Of a DNA stretch of 64,000 nucleotides, positions 1 through 11,015 are shown in pieces. The notes below the pieces were generated by a model, which had not been told where the DNA came from, made no database searches, and worked only from the letters and a program-made list of their open reading frames with translations. Numbering within the stretch: the first letter of the stretch is position 1; every line of letters starts with the position of its first letter. The position numbers were made by a program, and so were the translations under genes. The DNA lies in contig NC_081414.1 of NCBI RefSeq assembly GCF_030272615.1, forward strand, positions 821,559,896 through 821,623,895. Direction: 5' to 3'. This DNA comes from Cryptomeria japonica. Lineage: Eukaryota > Streptophyta > Pinopsida > Cupressales > Cupressaceae.

Positions 1-84
1 AGAACATGAAGAAACGTGTCTTAAAAATATCAAGATCAAGATCCTGAAACCTTATCATCCCATCCAATTGTTGACTAGGACCCC

Positions 85-1585
85 ATGTTCCCAGACACTC
101 ATGATCCTATCCAAAGTCCTATTGACACTCCATTCCCCGAGCAAGATCAAGATATCCCAGTCCATCCAATCCCAAACGATCCCCTTCCATTTCATGCAAA
201 AAATGTCCTTTCAAATCCCATTGGCATTCCACTTCCTAAGAAAGATCAAGATATCCTTTCCATCCTTTCCGATGATCCCATTGAAAGTCAACAGAAAAGC
301 AACTTTAAAGAGGATTCCAATGATCTTCCTCCTTGTCAAGATCAAATTATTCCTTTAAATCCTCCACAAGATCCACTTGTTCCTCCATCTCCTTGTCTTA
401 ATGCTCCATATACACTCCATGATCGCATTTCTTGTGATGATCCCATTATTTCTCCCATATCATCTCTTGAAGAGCCTATCATTGAACCATGTCCACTACA
501 CAATCCTAGTCCCCCTCATGATCCTAATCCCCCTCATGATTCTAACGTGTCAGTGCAAGATGTTCATGAACCCTTGACATGCATAATGGGTTCTTCCACT
601 TTGGTGCAATCTGATCCACTTCAAGATCTCATTATTTCTCTCATATCATATCCACCTCATAATGGACTCGCGTCTTCTTCCCAAAGAAAAGAGTATCCTA
701 CAAGTCAAGATATTCATAAAGGCAAAGGAGTAGATCTCCATAAGCAAGAATCTCTCCATATCAAAGAAGATCTTAAGGGTCATGTCTACACAACTCACTC
801 TCAAGACGTTGGTATCCCTTCATCAAAATCAAAACATACACCTTCCCCATCATACCTTCCATGCATCTTAGGTCCTTATATCCCTTCGTCCTCTATGCAA
901 GGTCAGCAAAGTCACACATCCTTGAGTAAATTTCATCAATCCAAAATAAGTCCATTTCATTCATATCCATCCATGCATTCCTTTCCCCCTCCAAGCAATT
1001 TGGATGCCAAGCATAAAAGTCATAAGTCTAAAAGTCCACATGTATTCAAGGATCAACATGTCCAATATAATCAACATGTCAAAAACAAAGAAAAATTTGA
1101 TCTATAAAGAAAAGGAAAAATCCAAAAGGTCACAAAGGCCCATTTCTCAAAAACAAAAGTCAAATTATATATGGGTTCCTAAATCCCTTGTGCAAGCAAT
1201 GCACTCCATTGAACCACAAAAGCATGAAAAGTCAAAAACCATGTGGATCCCTAAGCAACTCTTTGAAGCACAAAAGCCTAAAGAAACATCAAAATTGGCG
1301 TCTAAAATTGCTATTCCTCCATCCAAATCTCTCAAATCTATTCCTCCATCACCTTCTTCACCTATTTTGGGCCCTTATGTTCGCAAATCCCTAGCTATTC
1401 CTTCATCAAAATCTCCATATCCAAAACCCACTCTTCCTCCATTAGTCCATCACCCCTCAAGGTGTGTGCCAATGTTGATGTTACCTTCATTTCCATCCGC
1501 TCAAGCCCAATTCTTCCAATACCCTATCCATTATCCAATGTATATTTTCTATCCTTCGATCCCTTTGATCCCATCCTTTGCATAA
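85..1585 (+). pseudogene. Pro/Ser/His-rich sense ORF of element C, frameshifted
   Basis: I do not recognise this protein. One frame is open from 85 to about 1105 and a second from about 1090 to 1585; the composition continues across the join, so a single gene with one frameshift near 1090-1110 is likely. Upstream of 85 the first frame continues with similar composition but has TGA, TAA and TAG codons. The product is rich in Pro, Ser, His and Lys, with repeated motifs: ILGPY twice, and an aromatic-PK pattern twice (WVPKSLVQA and MWIPKQLFEA). No protease, RT or zinc knuckle is visible. It lies directly before the A-rich spacer where B and D have the end of integrase, so it may be an extra ORF or a replacement of pol. 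It is clearly retroelement cargo rather than a host gene. Confidence 0.45.
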
Positions 1586-1744
1586 ATCCTCGCCTTAGTT
1601 TCATCTTATTTTCCATGTCCTTATCCTACCAACGTCTTTGAGCATACTTTTAAAGGTCATGGTCCATTTTTTTAAGGCTACTATCCAAAAAAAAAAAAAG
1701 ACGCTCGAGTCCTTCTTCCATCCCCTATCATGTGTCCATCTTCT

Positions 1745-1860
1745 ATTGAAAAAGTCAAAATACAAAAAAAAATAAAAAATCAAAAGCTCAAAAATACAAA
1801 AAAATAAAAAATGTTCAAAAAAACAAAAAAAAAAAATTGAAAAAAAGTAAAGAAAAATAA
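1745..1860 (+). repeat. A-rich degenerate spacer
   Basis: Runs of AAAAAT, AAAAAG and AAACA units form a low-complexity purine-rich tract. An equivalent tract follows the integrase of B at 35731-35890, so it is a recurring part of these TAT 3' regions. The minus-strand Phe-rich ORF here is an artefact of poly-T. Confidence 0.6.
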
Positions 1861-1870
1861 TTCGTCCTCT

Positions 1871-1934
1871 GGTGAAAACCTGGCAAACAGGCACTTTGGG
1901 CAAGTACCATGGTGAAAACCTGGCAAACAGGCAC
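1871..1934 (+). repeat. Conserved 24-nt motif, two copies (element C)
   Basis: Two copies (1871-1894 and 1911-1934) share the core AAAACCTGGCAAACAGGCAC, preceded by GGTG. The same motif occurs once in B at 35899-35922 and once, with one C-to-T change in the core, on the minus strand of D at 29315-29338. In B and D it follows the integrase stop after an A-rich spacer. A cis-acting role is inferred from the conservation; none is proven. Confidence 0.75.
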
Positions 1935-2207
1935 CATGTGTACAAGACTATTGCTTTGTTATCTATCATGACTCCTAGCTGTACTGTCCCCCCGCAGGTT
2001 TATCACGATTATCCTTGCCTTGACCCAATGTTCTGTTCCAAGCCTGTGATTGGTCAACATCATTGTCTTGCATACTCAGGTTTCTAGTCCTTGTGCATAT
2101 GTTTTGGTCCTGGTTGCTATATATGTCTTTCAAAATTTCATTGGGTGCATGTCCCTTGTCATGATCAATTACTGAAGTTATTGCTACATGTGGGCTAGAG
2201 CTTTCTT

Positions 2208-2356
2208 ATCAAATAATGTCTTGAAAAAATCCAAAAAAATCAAATAATGTCTTGAAAACAGTCCAAAAAAAAAAAAAATCAAATAATGTCCTGAAAAAAT
2301 CCAAAAAAAAATCACATCATGTCCTGAAAAAATCCCTAAAAAGTCAAATAAAGTCC
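2208..2356 (+). repeat. Short tandem repeat, ~30-35 bp units
   Basis: About five degenerate copies of TCAAATAATGTCTTGAAAA followed by TCC and an A-run. Copies differ mainly in the A-run length and by C/T changes. It is non-coding and inside element C. Confidence 0.7.
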
Positions 2357-2359
2357 TTA

Positions 2360-3630
2360 AAAAAACGAACAAAAAAATTGTAAAAACTCGAAAAAACAAA
2401 ACAATTTTTTTTTTTTCAAAACATTCAAATCCAAAAACAAGCATTTTGCATTTTGTCAATAAATATCCCCTTTGTGCATAGACAGATCGCTAAGCATACA
2501 TCCAACGGCAATCAATCCAACACTGCGCTTTACTGAAATCATGCATTCATAGATGAATTTTTCAATCAAACCAAACATTCAAACTGATCAAAATTGTCAT
2601 GTCAATCAATCAACATCAATATCATTTGTCCTTGTTACTATTATCATGGGTCTTATACAAGGTGTGGTATACTCGAAACTAGACTGTGTCCTATCTTAGA
2701 CGGGGTACCGCATTCCCTAAAACCAGACAGCATGATCATTCTTGTTTTCCACTTTTGACAATGACAATTAGACTATTTGTTTGGCTTGGTTGAATTTGTG
2801 CGTCTTATCTTTTTACTGATTTATCTTTGGCTTCGATCATGTTCCTATGTTGCTCGAGGATTTCACTGAGTGATTTAGAGTGACTGGGATGGTTCATGGT
2901 CCCTTTTGTTTTTTGTTATGTTTTCTATTTGTGGAATGTTTATCACAAACTGGGGAAACTATATCATTGGGTGTCTGTGATAAGTACGTTCACTTTGTGA
3001 ACGCCGCACATACCTTGACCCTTGATGTATGCACCCTAGGATGATTCACTCATTCCTTGTGTGCGCTGTGTCTGTCTTTTGCAAAAGGGGTTGCGTTTCA
3101 GCTCTGGCCTTCAATGCCATGATGCTTTGCATCCGCTTGGCTACATTAAATAAAAGTTCTCACCTACTTCTGTGCATTGGTGAAAGCAAGTTTTTCTTCA
3201 TCTCTAACTATCCTCTGTCTAATTTCTTCTTACTAACATTTCTTCCATCAGTCTGGGTAGTCTGTTCGGTCTAGTTCTCTGATCTCCAAAAACATAAGCT
3301 TCATCTTGCATTCATTCATTAGTACATTTGCATTATATCAAGCCCATACAAAAAGCATTTTATCCATTTCATATTATAAATGCATCCAAAAACATAAACA
3401 CCATTCGTACATGTTCTAAAGATAGTACATAGATAGTGCATAAGACATCCATACATGGAAAGTAAACATAAGCCATAACACATTGCATCCCATCATATAG
3501 CTGCATATCATATCATTATCAAAACAATATCAGAGTACAAAATTGGATTGTCTATCCTAAGTATGGCTAGCAGGCTGAGAATATAATGTCAAACTATATA
3601 TGTCTCTGTCATAAGGAGCATGTGCCTCTA
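2360..3630. other. Non-coding 3' region of element C
   Basis: I see no convincing gene here. ORFs of 60-80 codons lack recognisable composition. The block 2651-2735 resembles 37042-37130 of element B, which supports a TAT 3' untranslated origin. Confidence 0.5.
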
Positions 3631-3907
3631 TCACTGGGTGCTCCCTCTGTCCTCCTCATCCCTGCCATGTCTCAAAGATGATGTCCCTCCTGTCCCTAGT
3701 CCTGGCTGTGGTGGTCTCCTAGGTCCACTCACCCCCATGCTGCTCACTGACCTCCGAGAACATGGCCTGCTCTATATCCTCGACCATGACCGATATGACG
3801 CTGCTCTCTGCTCTGGTGGAACTGCACTCTCATATAGTGTCCTCAACTAGCGTATCTCATCTTCGGTCTCTACCAACATCTGTACCATCTCACATGCACT
3901 GGCATCC
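3631..3907 (-). pseudogene. C-terminal end of antisense PMD gene (split by element A)
   Basis: Reading the minus strand from 17788 into 3907 (element A and one CATCC removed) keeps the frame open: after the coiled coil ending YIGSIRD come residues such as ASACEMVQMLVETEDEIR, then a TAG explainable as CAG, more helical and basic Arg/Pro/Gly-rich sequence with another TAG, and a TGA at 3631-3633. This is the tail of the gene at 17788-19405. No domain is recognised in the tail itself. The continuity also supports the exact insertion site of A. Confidence 0.65.
3903..3907. repeat. Target site duplication of element A, left (CATCC)
   Basis: CATCC immediately precedes the left LTR and is repeated exactly after the right LTR at 17783-17787. 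Five base pairs is the usual Ty3 target duplication. Confidence 0.9.
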
Positions 3908-5515
3908 TAGTGCAGGGGCACAAGACTAAAATTAATCATTTCTTCTTCAATGAATTTCATGTTTTGTTTCAAGGTGCTGTAAGGGACCTTAGAATCCCAT
4001 TTTCATGTTTATTTTGGATAATAAAGTCCTCATAGTCCATTTTTGTAAGGCCTAGTGGCCTAGGGTGCTTTATAAACTCTATGGTCAACTATGGTCAAAA
4101 GGACTTAGGATGTGTGGATTTAGTGATTCAAGTGTATTTTGGTCTAATTAGGTCTAAAATAATATGTTTAGGCTCCTAGGTCTATGTTTGAAGATAGTTT
4201 GTTGGTAAAATACAAAATTGTCAAAAAATTGACAAATGTTGTCAATATTGGTGAACAACTTTTTGAAAAGTTGTTAAAATCAGTTCCTAACATTCACAAC
4301 CACCTGATTTCAGTTGGAACATGTTGGGATGGCTATATTATGCCTCAACAAACCAATTTGGAGGTTGGTTGAAGAATAATGTGAAAGTTGATAATTTGAA
4401 GCAATAAAAATTCTGTATTTTCCTGCAAATTTGCTGCTATATTGGTTGGTACAGGCTTGTACGATCTGAAAACTAAAAAATTCTTCCATGATGAGTTAGA
4501 GGGGTGAAATACCTTTCATTTGAGTCCAACTAGAGCATTTGAAGTGGAGAAATAAGCGAGATATTGAAGTTTTAGTGAAGACAGCCCGTGAAAGGGCATA
4601 AACCTAGGGTTTCACATTTCTTTTCCCTTTTCTTCCATTTTAACCATGAAAAAAATCTAAAACTCGGTTGGATGGAAGATTTGGGACTGCATTTTAAGAT
4701 TTTCTTTGTTTCAAACCTGGAGGAAGTGTTTGGAAAGAGCAGAAATTAAAAGAAGCCAGACATCTCTATGTGGCTGGCAATGCAAAAGTAGTAAAAAGAC
4801 ACAAAAAAACCCCATAACAATTGGTGAATTGTAAACCAGTGTATAAAACCTTGGAATTGGTATTATTTTGGATTCCCATAAATGCTCAAAGTCATACTTT
4901 TCTGATATGGTGTGTAAAAATGGTACTTCCTTCATTAAGTGCTTGAATTAGTCCTTGTTGTCATCATTGAGGGTTTGGTAGAAATGTGGTTTGTTGAAGC
5001 CTTCAAGCCCTTTCCTTTTGGAAAAAGTGCTGCCCAGGGGAGTGTATTTGATGTTTGCAATAAAATCTAGGTGTCCTTTGGAGATTTTGTGTTGTAAGCC
5101 AAAAAGTTGTTTTTGGAGACTAGTGGGCCTAGAGAGCCAAATTGGGCTTGGATACCTTGGGGACTTGGAGGAGAAAACCAGAGGGTGGATTTGGATATTT
5201 TATGATCCATTAGACCTATCAAACCTATACAAGGCTTTGGGAAACATATAAACCTTACTTGGAGGGGAGTGAGCCATTTGAGCACTTTTTGAGCATTTTG
5301 CCTGTGGGGTTGTTAATCCATTAATGGCGACTTTTGTGAAATGTCTCAATGGGGGGTTATGGGGAAGGAAAAATATGTGTTGAGATGTTATATTTGTTCT
5401 TGTAAGGTGTGAGGTCTAGTTGGGAGAACCTCTTTTCCCAAAGGGGTAGTGTTGCCTATTGAGCAAGTGAGCAATTTGGGTTTTTCCAAGTTGTGTAGAC
5501 CATACCTCTACATCA
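3908..5515 (+). repeat. Element A 5' LTR
   Basis: Starts TAGTGCAGGGGC (the right copy has the canonical TGGTGC start) and ends ACATCA just before the primer site. It aligns end to end with 16175-17782. The short ORFs inside (for example 4184-4372) recur in both LTRs and are not supported as genes. Confidence 0.95.
4069..4076 (+). promoter_or_regulatory. Probable TATA box of element A LTR
   Basis: TTTATAAA, conserved in the right LTR at 16336-16343. It is the best TATA-like site in the first part of the LTR; the transcription start is not determined. Confidence 0.4.
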
Positions 5516-5517
5516 AT

Positions 5518-5529
5518 TGGTATCAGAGC
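5518..5529 (+). promoter_or_regulatory. Primer binding site, initiator Met tRNA (element A)
   Basis: TGGTATCAGAGC lies two bases after the LTR end, the standard plant retrotransposon site complementary to the 3' end of initiator tRNA-Met. Minus-strand DNA synthesis would start here. Confidence 0.95.
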
Positions 5530-5568
5530 AAGTGTGATCCTTAGGAGAAGGATTGTTTCAGTTTAGCC

Positions 5569-6675
5569 ATGTCAGGGGAAGAAGAAGAGGGTGAGTTAGT
5601 GAAGTTTTTGAAGGATCAAAACTTGGTTCACAAGATTGATTCCTTGCAGAAGGAGGTTGATAGACTTAATGGGGAACTTCGTAAGAAAAGTGGTGGAAAC
5701 TCTGATTTTGTTGAAGAGGGGAGTGATGAGGAACCCCTTGAACAGGATAAAGAAGAAGAAGTGCCTACTGATCAGAGACTACTTGTGAAGACCTTGAAGG
5801 CCATGGAGAGAAGGACCATGGATGTTAGGTTGGACCTACCTTCCTATGATGGAAACTTGAATCCAGATGCTGTTGTGGATTGGATTGATGCCCTCACAAG
5901 CTTCTTTGAATGTGAAGACATACCTGAAAATCAGAGAGTTAAGATTGCTAAGTCTAAGTTGAAGGGACCAACGCTTACATGGTGGAATTTCACTCAAGAT
6001 GATAGGGTGAAGGAGAAGAAGAATCCAGTGACCACTTGGAAGAAGATGGTTGCATTGATCAGGGATGCATATGTTCCTGATGATTATGAAGTCCAACTTC
6101 ATAAGAGGAGAATGAGTTTGAGACAAAAGGAGATGAGTGTCTCAGATTATACTCAAGAGTTCCATAAATTGATGATGAAGTCCAAGGTAGTGGAGCCTGA
6201 ATGTGTGAAGCTTGCAAGATATTTGCAAGGGTTGAGAATTACCATTCAAGATGAACTCAGTCTAAGCAGCCCTCCCACAGTCCAAAAATGCTTTCAACTT
6301 GCTTTGAAGGTTGAGGAGAAACTCAAGAGGAAGAGTGATCAAGGTGGAAGAGGGAGAGGGCAAAAAGACTTTGGAAATAGGGGCAGAAATATGTCTCAAG
6401 GAAGAGGACAAGGTTCCAAAGACCTTGGTGAATCAAGTCAAGGAAATGAACAAGGGGAAGGTAGCTCTAGAGGATCTTTCAGAGGAAAGAGAGGAAGCTT
6501 TAGAGGAAGAGGTAGTGGAAGAGGCCTAGAAGGGATAAAATGCTATAGGTGTCATCAAATGGGGCATGTTGCATCCAAATGTCCAGAGAAGGCAAACAAA
6601 CAAGGTGAAAGGAGAGCAAATTTGGTGAGAGATGAAGACACACATAGTGTTCACTCTCATGGATCCTTTGTGTAG
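5569..6675 (+). CDS. gag: Gag polyprotein part of element A
   Basis: The 368-residue frame begins with ATG 40 bases after the primer site. An acidic, coiled N-terminus is followed by a capsid-type Retrotrans_gag domain at about residues 90-240 (DLPSYDG, VVDWIDAL, LTWWNF, VSDYTQEFHKL). An Arg/Gly/Ser-rich region then leads to one CCHC zinc knuckle at residues 325-338 (CYRCHQMGHVASKC). Gag packages the element RNA into cytoplasmic virus-like particles. The frame ends at TAG (6673) but the same frame resumes into protease, so this stop probably replaced a CAG rather than marking a true gag end. The coding region is otherwise intact. Confidence 0.88.
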   Translation: MSGEEEEGELVKFLKDQNLVHKIDSLQKEVDRLNGELRKKSGGNSDFVEEGSDEEPLEQDKEEEVPTDQRLLVKTLKAMERRTMDVRLDLPSYDGNLNPDAVVDWIDALTSFFECEDIPENQRVKIAKSKLKGPTLTWWNFTQDDRVKEKKNPVTTWKKMVALIRDAYVPDDYEVQLHKRRMSLRQKEMSVSDYTQEFHKLMMKSKVVEPECVKLARYLQGLRITIQDELSLSSPPTVQKCFQLALKVEEKLKRKSDQGGRGRGQKDFGNRGRNMSQGRGQGSKDLGESSQGNEQGEGSSRGSFRGKRGSFRGRGSGRGLEGIKCYRCHQMGHVASKCPEKANKQGERRANLVRDEDTHSVHSHGSFV

Positions 6676-7254
6676 CCTGAACAAGGAGAGATCATGATGA
6701 TGAGGAGGACATTGATCAAAGCACCTAGTCCACTAGAGCCACCCCAAAGGAAGGCACTTTTTAGAACTACTTGTAGAAGTGGTGACAAAGTATGTAGTGT
6801 GATGATTGATTCAGGTTCTACTGATAATTTGCTGTCCATTGAGGCAGTATAGAAACTAAAATTGAAGAGGATTAAGCATCCAAGACCCTACAAGGTCTCA
6901 TGGCTTACAAAGGGACAGAAAACCATCATTGAAGAACAAGCATGGGTGGAGTTTTCTATTGGCAAGTACAAGGACAAGGTACTTTGTGACATTGTACCCA
7001 TGGATGCATGCCATTTGCTGCTTGGAAGGCCATGGCAATATGACATGAAGTCAAGGCATGATGGTGAGAAGAACACATACACCATCTGGTATAAAGGTGA
7101 GAAGGTAACTTTACTACCCCTACCTGATAATGGTGAAGAAGCAAAGGACTCTAAAATCATGTTTGTAGGTGAGAAAGAGTTTTTAGAATGCTTGAAAGAG
7201 GAGGATACTCCTTGTTATGCTTTGGTTGTGTTGCCAAAATAGGAAGAAAAGAAG
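6676..7254 (+). pseudogene. pol: Aspartic protease part of element A, with stops
   Basis: Same frame as gag. The retropepsin active site is MIDSGSTDNLL (DSG at 6808-6816), followed by the flap and second half ending HLLLGRPW near 7020. TAG codons at 6850 and 7240 interrupt it; both sit where related proteins have Gln, so CAG to TAG is the simplest reading. Protease would cut the Gag-Pol precursor. It cannot be made as a whole protein from this copy. Confidence 0.8.
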
Positions 7255-8511
7255 GTGCACAAAAAGAAGGAAGAATCTAGGAGGATAGGACCAAAGGAGG
7301 TGGCTAATTTGCTTGAGACCTACAAAGACATTGTAACCAAGGAGTTACCTGATTCCTTACCTCCTATTAGAGAGATTAGCCATAACATTGATTTGATTCC
7401 AGGGGCTACACTTCCTAATAAGGCTGCCTATAAGTTAACACCCCAACAAAATGAGGAAATGGCAAGACAAATCCAGGAACTCTTAGATAAGGGTTTGATT
7501 TCTAAAAGTATGAGTCCATGTGTTGTTCCAGCTGTGCTAGCACCTAAGAAAGAAGGTACATGGAGGTTATGTATAGACTCAAGGGCTATTAATAGGATCA
7601 CTATCAGGTATAGGTTCCCTATGCCTAGGATTGAGGACTTGTTGGATCATCTAGGGGGTACAAGGTGGTATTCAAAGGTGGATTTGAAGAGTGGATACCA
7701 TCAGATCAGAATAAGGGCTGGAGATGAATGGAAGACAGCATTCAAGACTAATGAAGGCCTCTATGAATGGAGGGTTATGCCCTTTGGTTTGTCCAATGCA
7801 CCTAGTACACTCATGAATGAGGTCTTGAAACCTTTTCTTGGTAAATTTGTCATTGTTTACTTGGATGATATTCTCATATTCAGTAAGAATAGAGATGAAC
7901 ATGTGCAGCATTTGAATTTGGTCCTTAAAAGATTGCAAGAGGCTAAGCTCCTAGTCAATATAGACAAGTGTCTTTTCATGCAGGAAGAGTTGGTGTATCT
8001 TGGTTTCATTATTTCAGGTGGAAGTGTCAAGATGGATCCTGAGAAGGTGGAGAGCATCTTGAATTGGCCTTCTCCAAGGTCAATGACTGAAGTTAGAAGC
8101 TTCCATGGCTTGGCTTCCTTTTACAGGAAGTTTATAAGAGGCTTTAGCCAAGTTTGTGCACCTATCCTAGATACAATCAAGGGAGGACAAAAGTGCAAGT
8201 TTGTATGGACCAAGGAGGCTGAGGAGGATTTTCAAAGTCTCAAACAAAAGGTAGCAAAGAAACCTATACTTGCTTTTCCAGATTTTCAAAAGGTTTTTAC
8301 TATTGAATGTGATGCATCTAATGTTGCGATAGGGGCTGTTTTGAGTCAAGAGGGTAGGCCCATTGCATTCTTTAGTGAGAAACTTAATGAGGCAAAGAGA
8401 AAGTATTCCTCATATGATTTGGAAATGTATGCACTTGTACAAGCTTTGAAAAAGTGGAGGCATTACCTCCTTCCAAAAGAGAGTGTGAGGATGATCATGG
8501 CTCTCCTATAG
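7255..8511 (+). pseudogene. pol: Reverse transcriptase and truncated RNase H of element A
   Basis: A 418-residue open stretch in the gag frame. RT motifs are in order: INRIT, the palm Asp in [26 protein letters not shown], and the catalytic box VYLDDIL near 7855. RNase H starts FTIECDASN and has the Glu in SYDLEMYAL, but the protein leaves the family pattern after HYLLPKE (about 8482), before the later RNase H Asp residues. From there the DNA belongs to A2, in a different frame, and the A frame stops at 8509. The connection domain, integrase and most of RNase H are therefore missing. Confidence 0.88.
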
Positions 8512-9308
8512 TGATCATTGGAATTCAGAGACCCGTGTCTCTTCGTATGATCTCCGCCATGCAGCTTAAGCGGAGCATGCGGAAGGGATGTCAGTTGTTT
8601 GCCATCACCATTAGTGATAGAGAAGAAGAAGAGGAAAAAGAACCATCTATTGATGACCATCCTATCCTTAGAGAATTTTCAGATGTATTCCCTTCAGAGT
8701 TACCTGGTATGCCGCCCCGTAGAGAGATTGATTTTCATATAGACCTTGTTCCAGGAGCCAAACCAATTTCAAGAGCACCATATAGAATGACTACAAATGA
8801 GCTTAATGAGCTCAAGATTCAGCTTGAGGAACTCCTAGAGAAGGGCCACATTCGCCCTAGTGCATCCCCTTGGGGTGCACTAGTCATCTTCGTGAAGAAG
8901 AAAGATGGATCTCTCCGATTATGCATGGACTACCGTCAGTTGAACAAAGTAACCATCAAGAACCGTTATCCATTGCCCAGGATTGACGATTTGTTTGACC
9001 AACTTCAAGGTGCCAAAGTATTTTCCAAGATTGATCTAAAATCAGGGTACCATCAGTTGAGAATAGTGGAAAGTGATATCCACAAGATCGCATTTCGCAC
9101 TAGATATGGCCACTATGAGTTCACCGTGGTCCCATTCGATCTTACGAATGCCCCAGCAGTTTTTATGAGTCTCATGAATGGAGTATTCCGTACTTTTCTT
9201 GACCGCTTTGTGATTGTGTTTCTCGATGACATTTTGATATATTCACGGAATGAGGAGGAACATGAGGAACACTTGAGACAGGTTTTGCAGTGTTTGAGGG
9301 AAAATTAG
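8483..9308 (+). pseudogene. pol: A2 protease end and reverse transcriptase
   Basis: From about 8515 the frame reads the C-terminal protease linker typical of chromoviruses, an acidic stretch (EEEEEKEP), then [10 protein letters not shown] and RT. RT motifs are [39 protein letters not shown] and the catalytic FLDDILIYS near 9225. The usual FGLTNAP reads FDLTNAP. The frame ends at TAG (9306), in the position where related RTs have Gln before the LY-LSKC segment, and continues without a shift beyond it. Confidence 0.85.
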
Positions 9309-11015
9309 TTGTATGGCAGTTTGTCGAAGTGTGCTTTCTTTAGAACTGAGATCAAGTACCTTGGTCATGTTATATTCGGTGATGGGATCTCAGTAGACCC
9401 ATCAAAGATCAGAGCAATTATGGATTGGCCAGCACCTACCAGTGTGACAGAGGTCAGGAGCTTCATGGGCTTAGCAGGTTATTACCGACGTTTTGTTGAG
9501 GGATTCTCTAGAGTTGCTCATCCTATCACTTCTCTTCAGTGCAAAGGGAAGAAGTTTGAGTGGACGGAGAAGTGCGAGAAGGCCTTTCAGGAACTTAAAA
9601 AGGCACTTACTACCACACCTATCCTTGTAGTACCAGATCCTTCAGCTGATTTCATGGTTTGCACGGATGCTTCCCTAGAGGGCTTAGGAGCAGTACTTAT
9701 GCAGAATGGCAGAGCTATAGCTTTTGAGTCTAGGAAACTCAAGACTCACGAGCTTAATTACCCTACTCATGACCTTGAGCTTGCAGCCGTAGTGCATGCA
9801 CTTGTGAGATGGAGACATTTCCTTTTGGGTCATCACTTTGAGTTGCACTCAGACCATCAGAGCCTTCAGTACATATTCACTCAGCCGAATCTTAATGCAC
9901 GTCAGAGGAGATGGATGGAATTCTTGTGTGAGTATGATTTTGACGTTCACTACATCAAAGGGAAAGAAAATCTAGTTGCAGATGCTTTGAGTAGGAGACG
10001 TCACGAGGTATACACCATGTCTATGAGCACGGATTTGAGAGATCGGATCTTGCAGCGATTACCAGAGGATAGATGGTATTTAGAGGTTTGCCAAGCTATT
10101 CGATCTCAGGAAACTTTGGAAGGGAAATATGTGGATTATTCCTTAGAGTCCGATGGTTTATTACGCCATAGAGGGCGAATCTATGTACCTTCTTCCGGGG
10201 GATTGCGAGAGTTCATTATCACAGAGGCACATAGAGCTCCTTATGCAGTGCATCCCGGGGTCAAGAAGTTGCATGCAGACTTGAGAGAACTATACCATTG
10301 GCCAGGAATGCGACAGCTTATTGCCGAATTGGTAGCCCGATGCCTTGAGTGTCAGAGAGTCAAGGCGGAGCACCGCCATCCAGGTGGGTTGCTCCAATCT
10401 CATGCTATACCAGAGTGGAAGTGGGACACTATATCCATGGATTTCATCATTGGTCTCCCTATGTCATCTCGCCGCCATGATGCCATCTTGGTGACGGTTG
10501 ACAAGTTGACCAAAGTGGCTCACTTTTCACCAGTTCGTACCACCTTCACAGCACCAACAGTAGCACAGGTGTTTTTGCGAGACATTGTCAGACTTCATGG
10601 TGTTCCACGTAAGATCATTTCCGACAGGGATTCCCTCTTCACTTCTTCTTTTTGGAAGGCATTACAGGCAGCTATGGGTACCAAACTCAATTTCAGTACA
10701 GCCTATCATCCGGAGACAGATGGCCAGACAGAGAGAGTTAATCAGGTGTTAGAGGATATGCTTCGCATGTATGTCATGGATCACCAGACTAGATGGGAAG
10801 AGTATCTTCCCTTAGTGGAGTTTGCCTATAACAATGGGCATCACACGTCCTTGGGGATGCCACCCTATCAGGCATTATATGGTAGGCCTTGTAGGACACC
10901 ATTGAGTTGGGACCGCATAGAGGACAGAGTTGCTATTGGTCCAGAGATAGTTCGGGATATGGAGCAGCAGGTGGATTTGATTAGGCAGCGTCTTAGAGAG
11001 GCACAGGATAGATAG
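9309..11015 (+). pseudogene. pol: A2 RT thumb, RNase H and integrase
   Basis: A 568-residue open stretch in the A2 frame. It holds the RT thumb ([15 protein letters not shown]), RNase H ([13 protein letters not shown], then [12 protein letters not shown], then [11 protein letters not shown] and ADALSRR), the integrase HHCC zinc region ([11 protein letters not shown] through [11 protein letters not shown]) and the DDE core ([27 protein letters not shown]). All catalytic residues look present. It ends at TAG (11013), again replacing a Gln codon before KKYADAKR. RNase H removes RNA from the hybrid and integrase joins the DNA to the host chromosome. Confidence 0.9.

Larger units (their letters stand above)
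1..3907 (+). mobile_element. TAT-like LTR retrotransposon C, left part
   Basis: This is the 3' half of the internal region of a Ty3-type element that starts before the window. It is placed with 17788-21790 because an antisense PMD reading frame runs across the two pieces once element A and one CATCC copy are removed. It shares a 24-nt motif (1871, 1911) with the regions downstream of integrase in elements B and D, and a block at about 2651-2735 (TCTTATACAAG, later ACCAGAC and ATGATCAT) with B at 37042-37130. No RT or integrase of C lies in the window, so its autonomy cannot be judged. Confidence 0.65.

Noticed and set aside
1601-2459. Phe-rich minus-strand ORFs
   Set aside because: They are the reverse of A-rich spacers.
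4184-5285. Short ORFs in the A LTR, repeated at 16451-17552
   Set aside because: Duplicated only because the LTR is duplicated; no coding signs.
6673-11015. TAG codons as programmed readthrough or a changed genetic code
   Set aside because: Other stops (TAA, TGA) and frameshifts occur in neighbouring elements, and decay by deamination is simpler.
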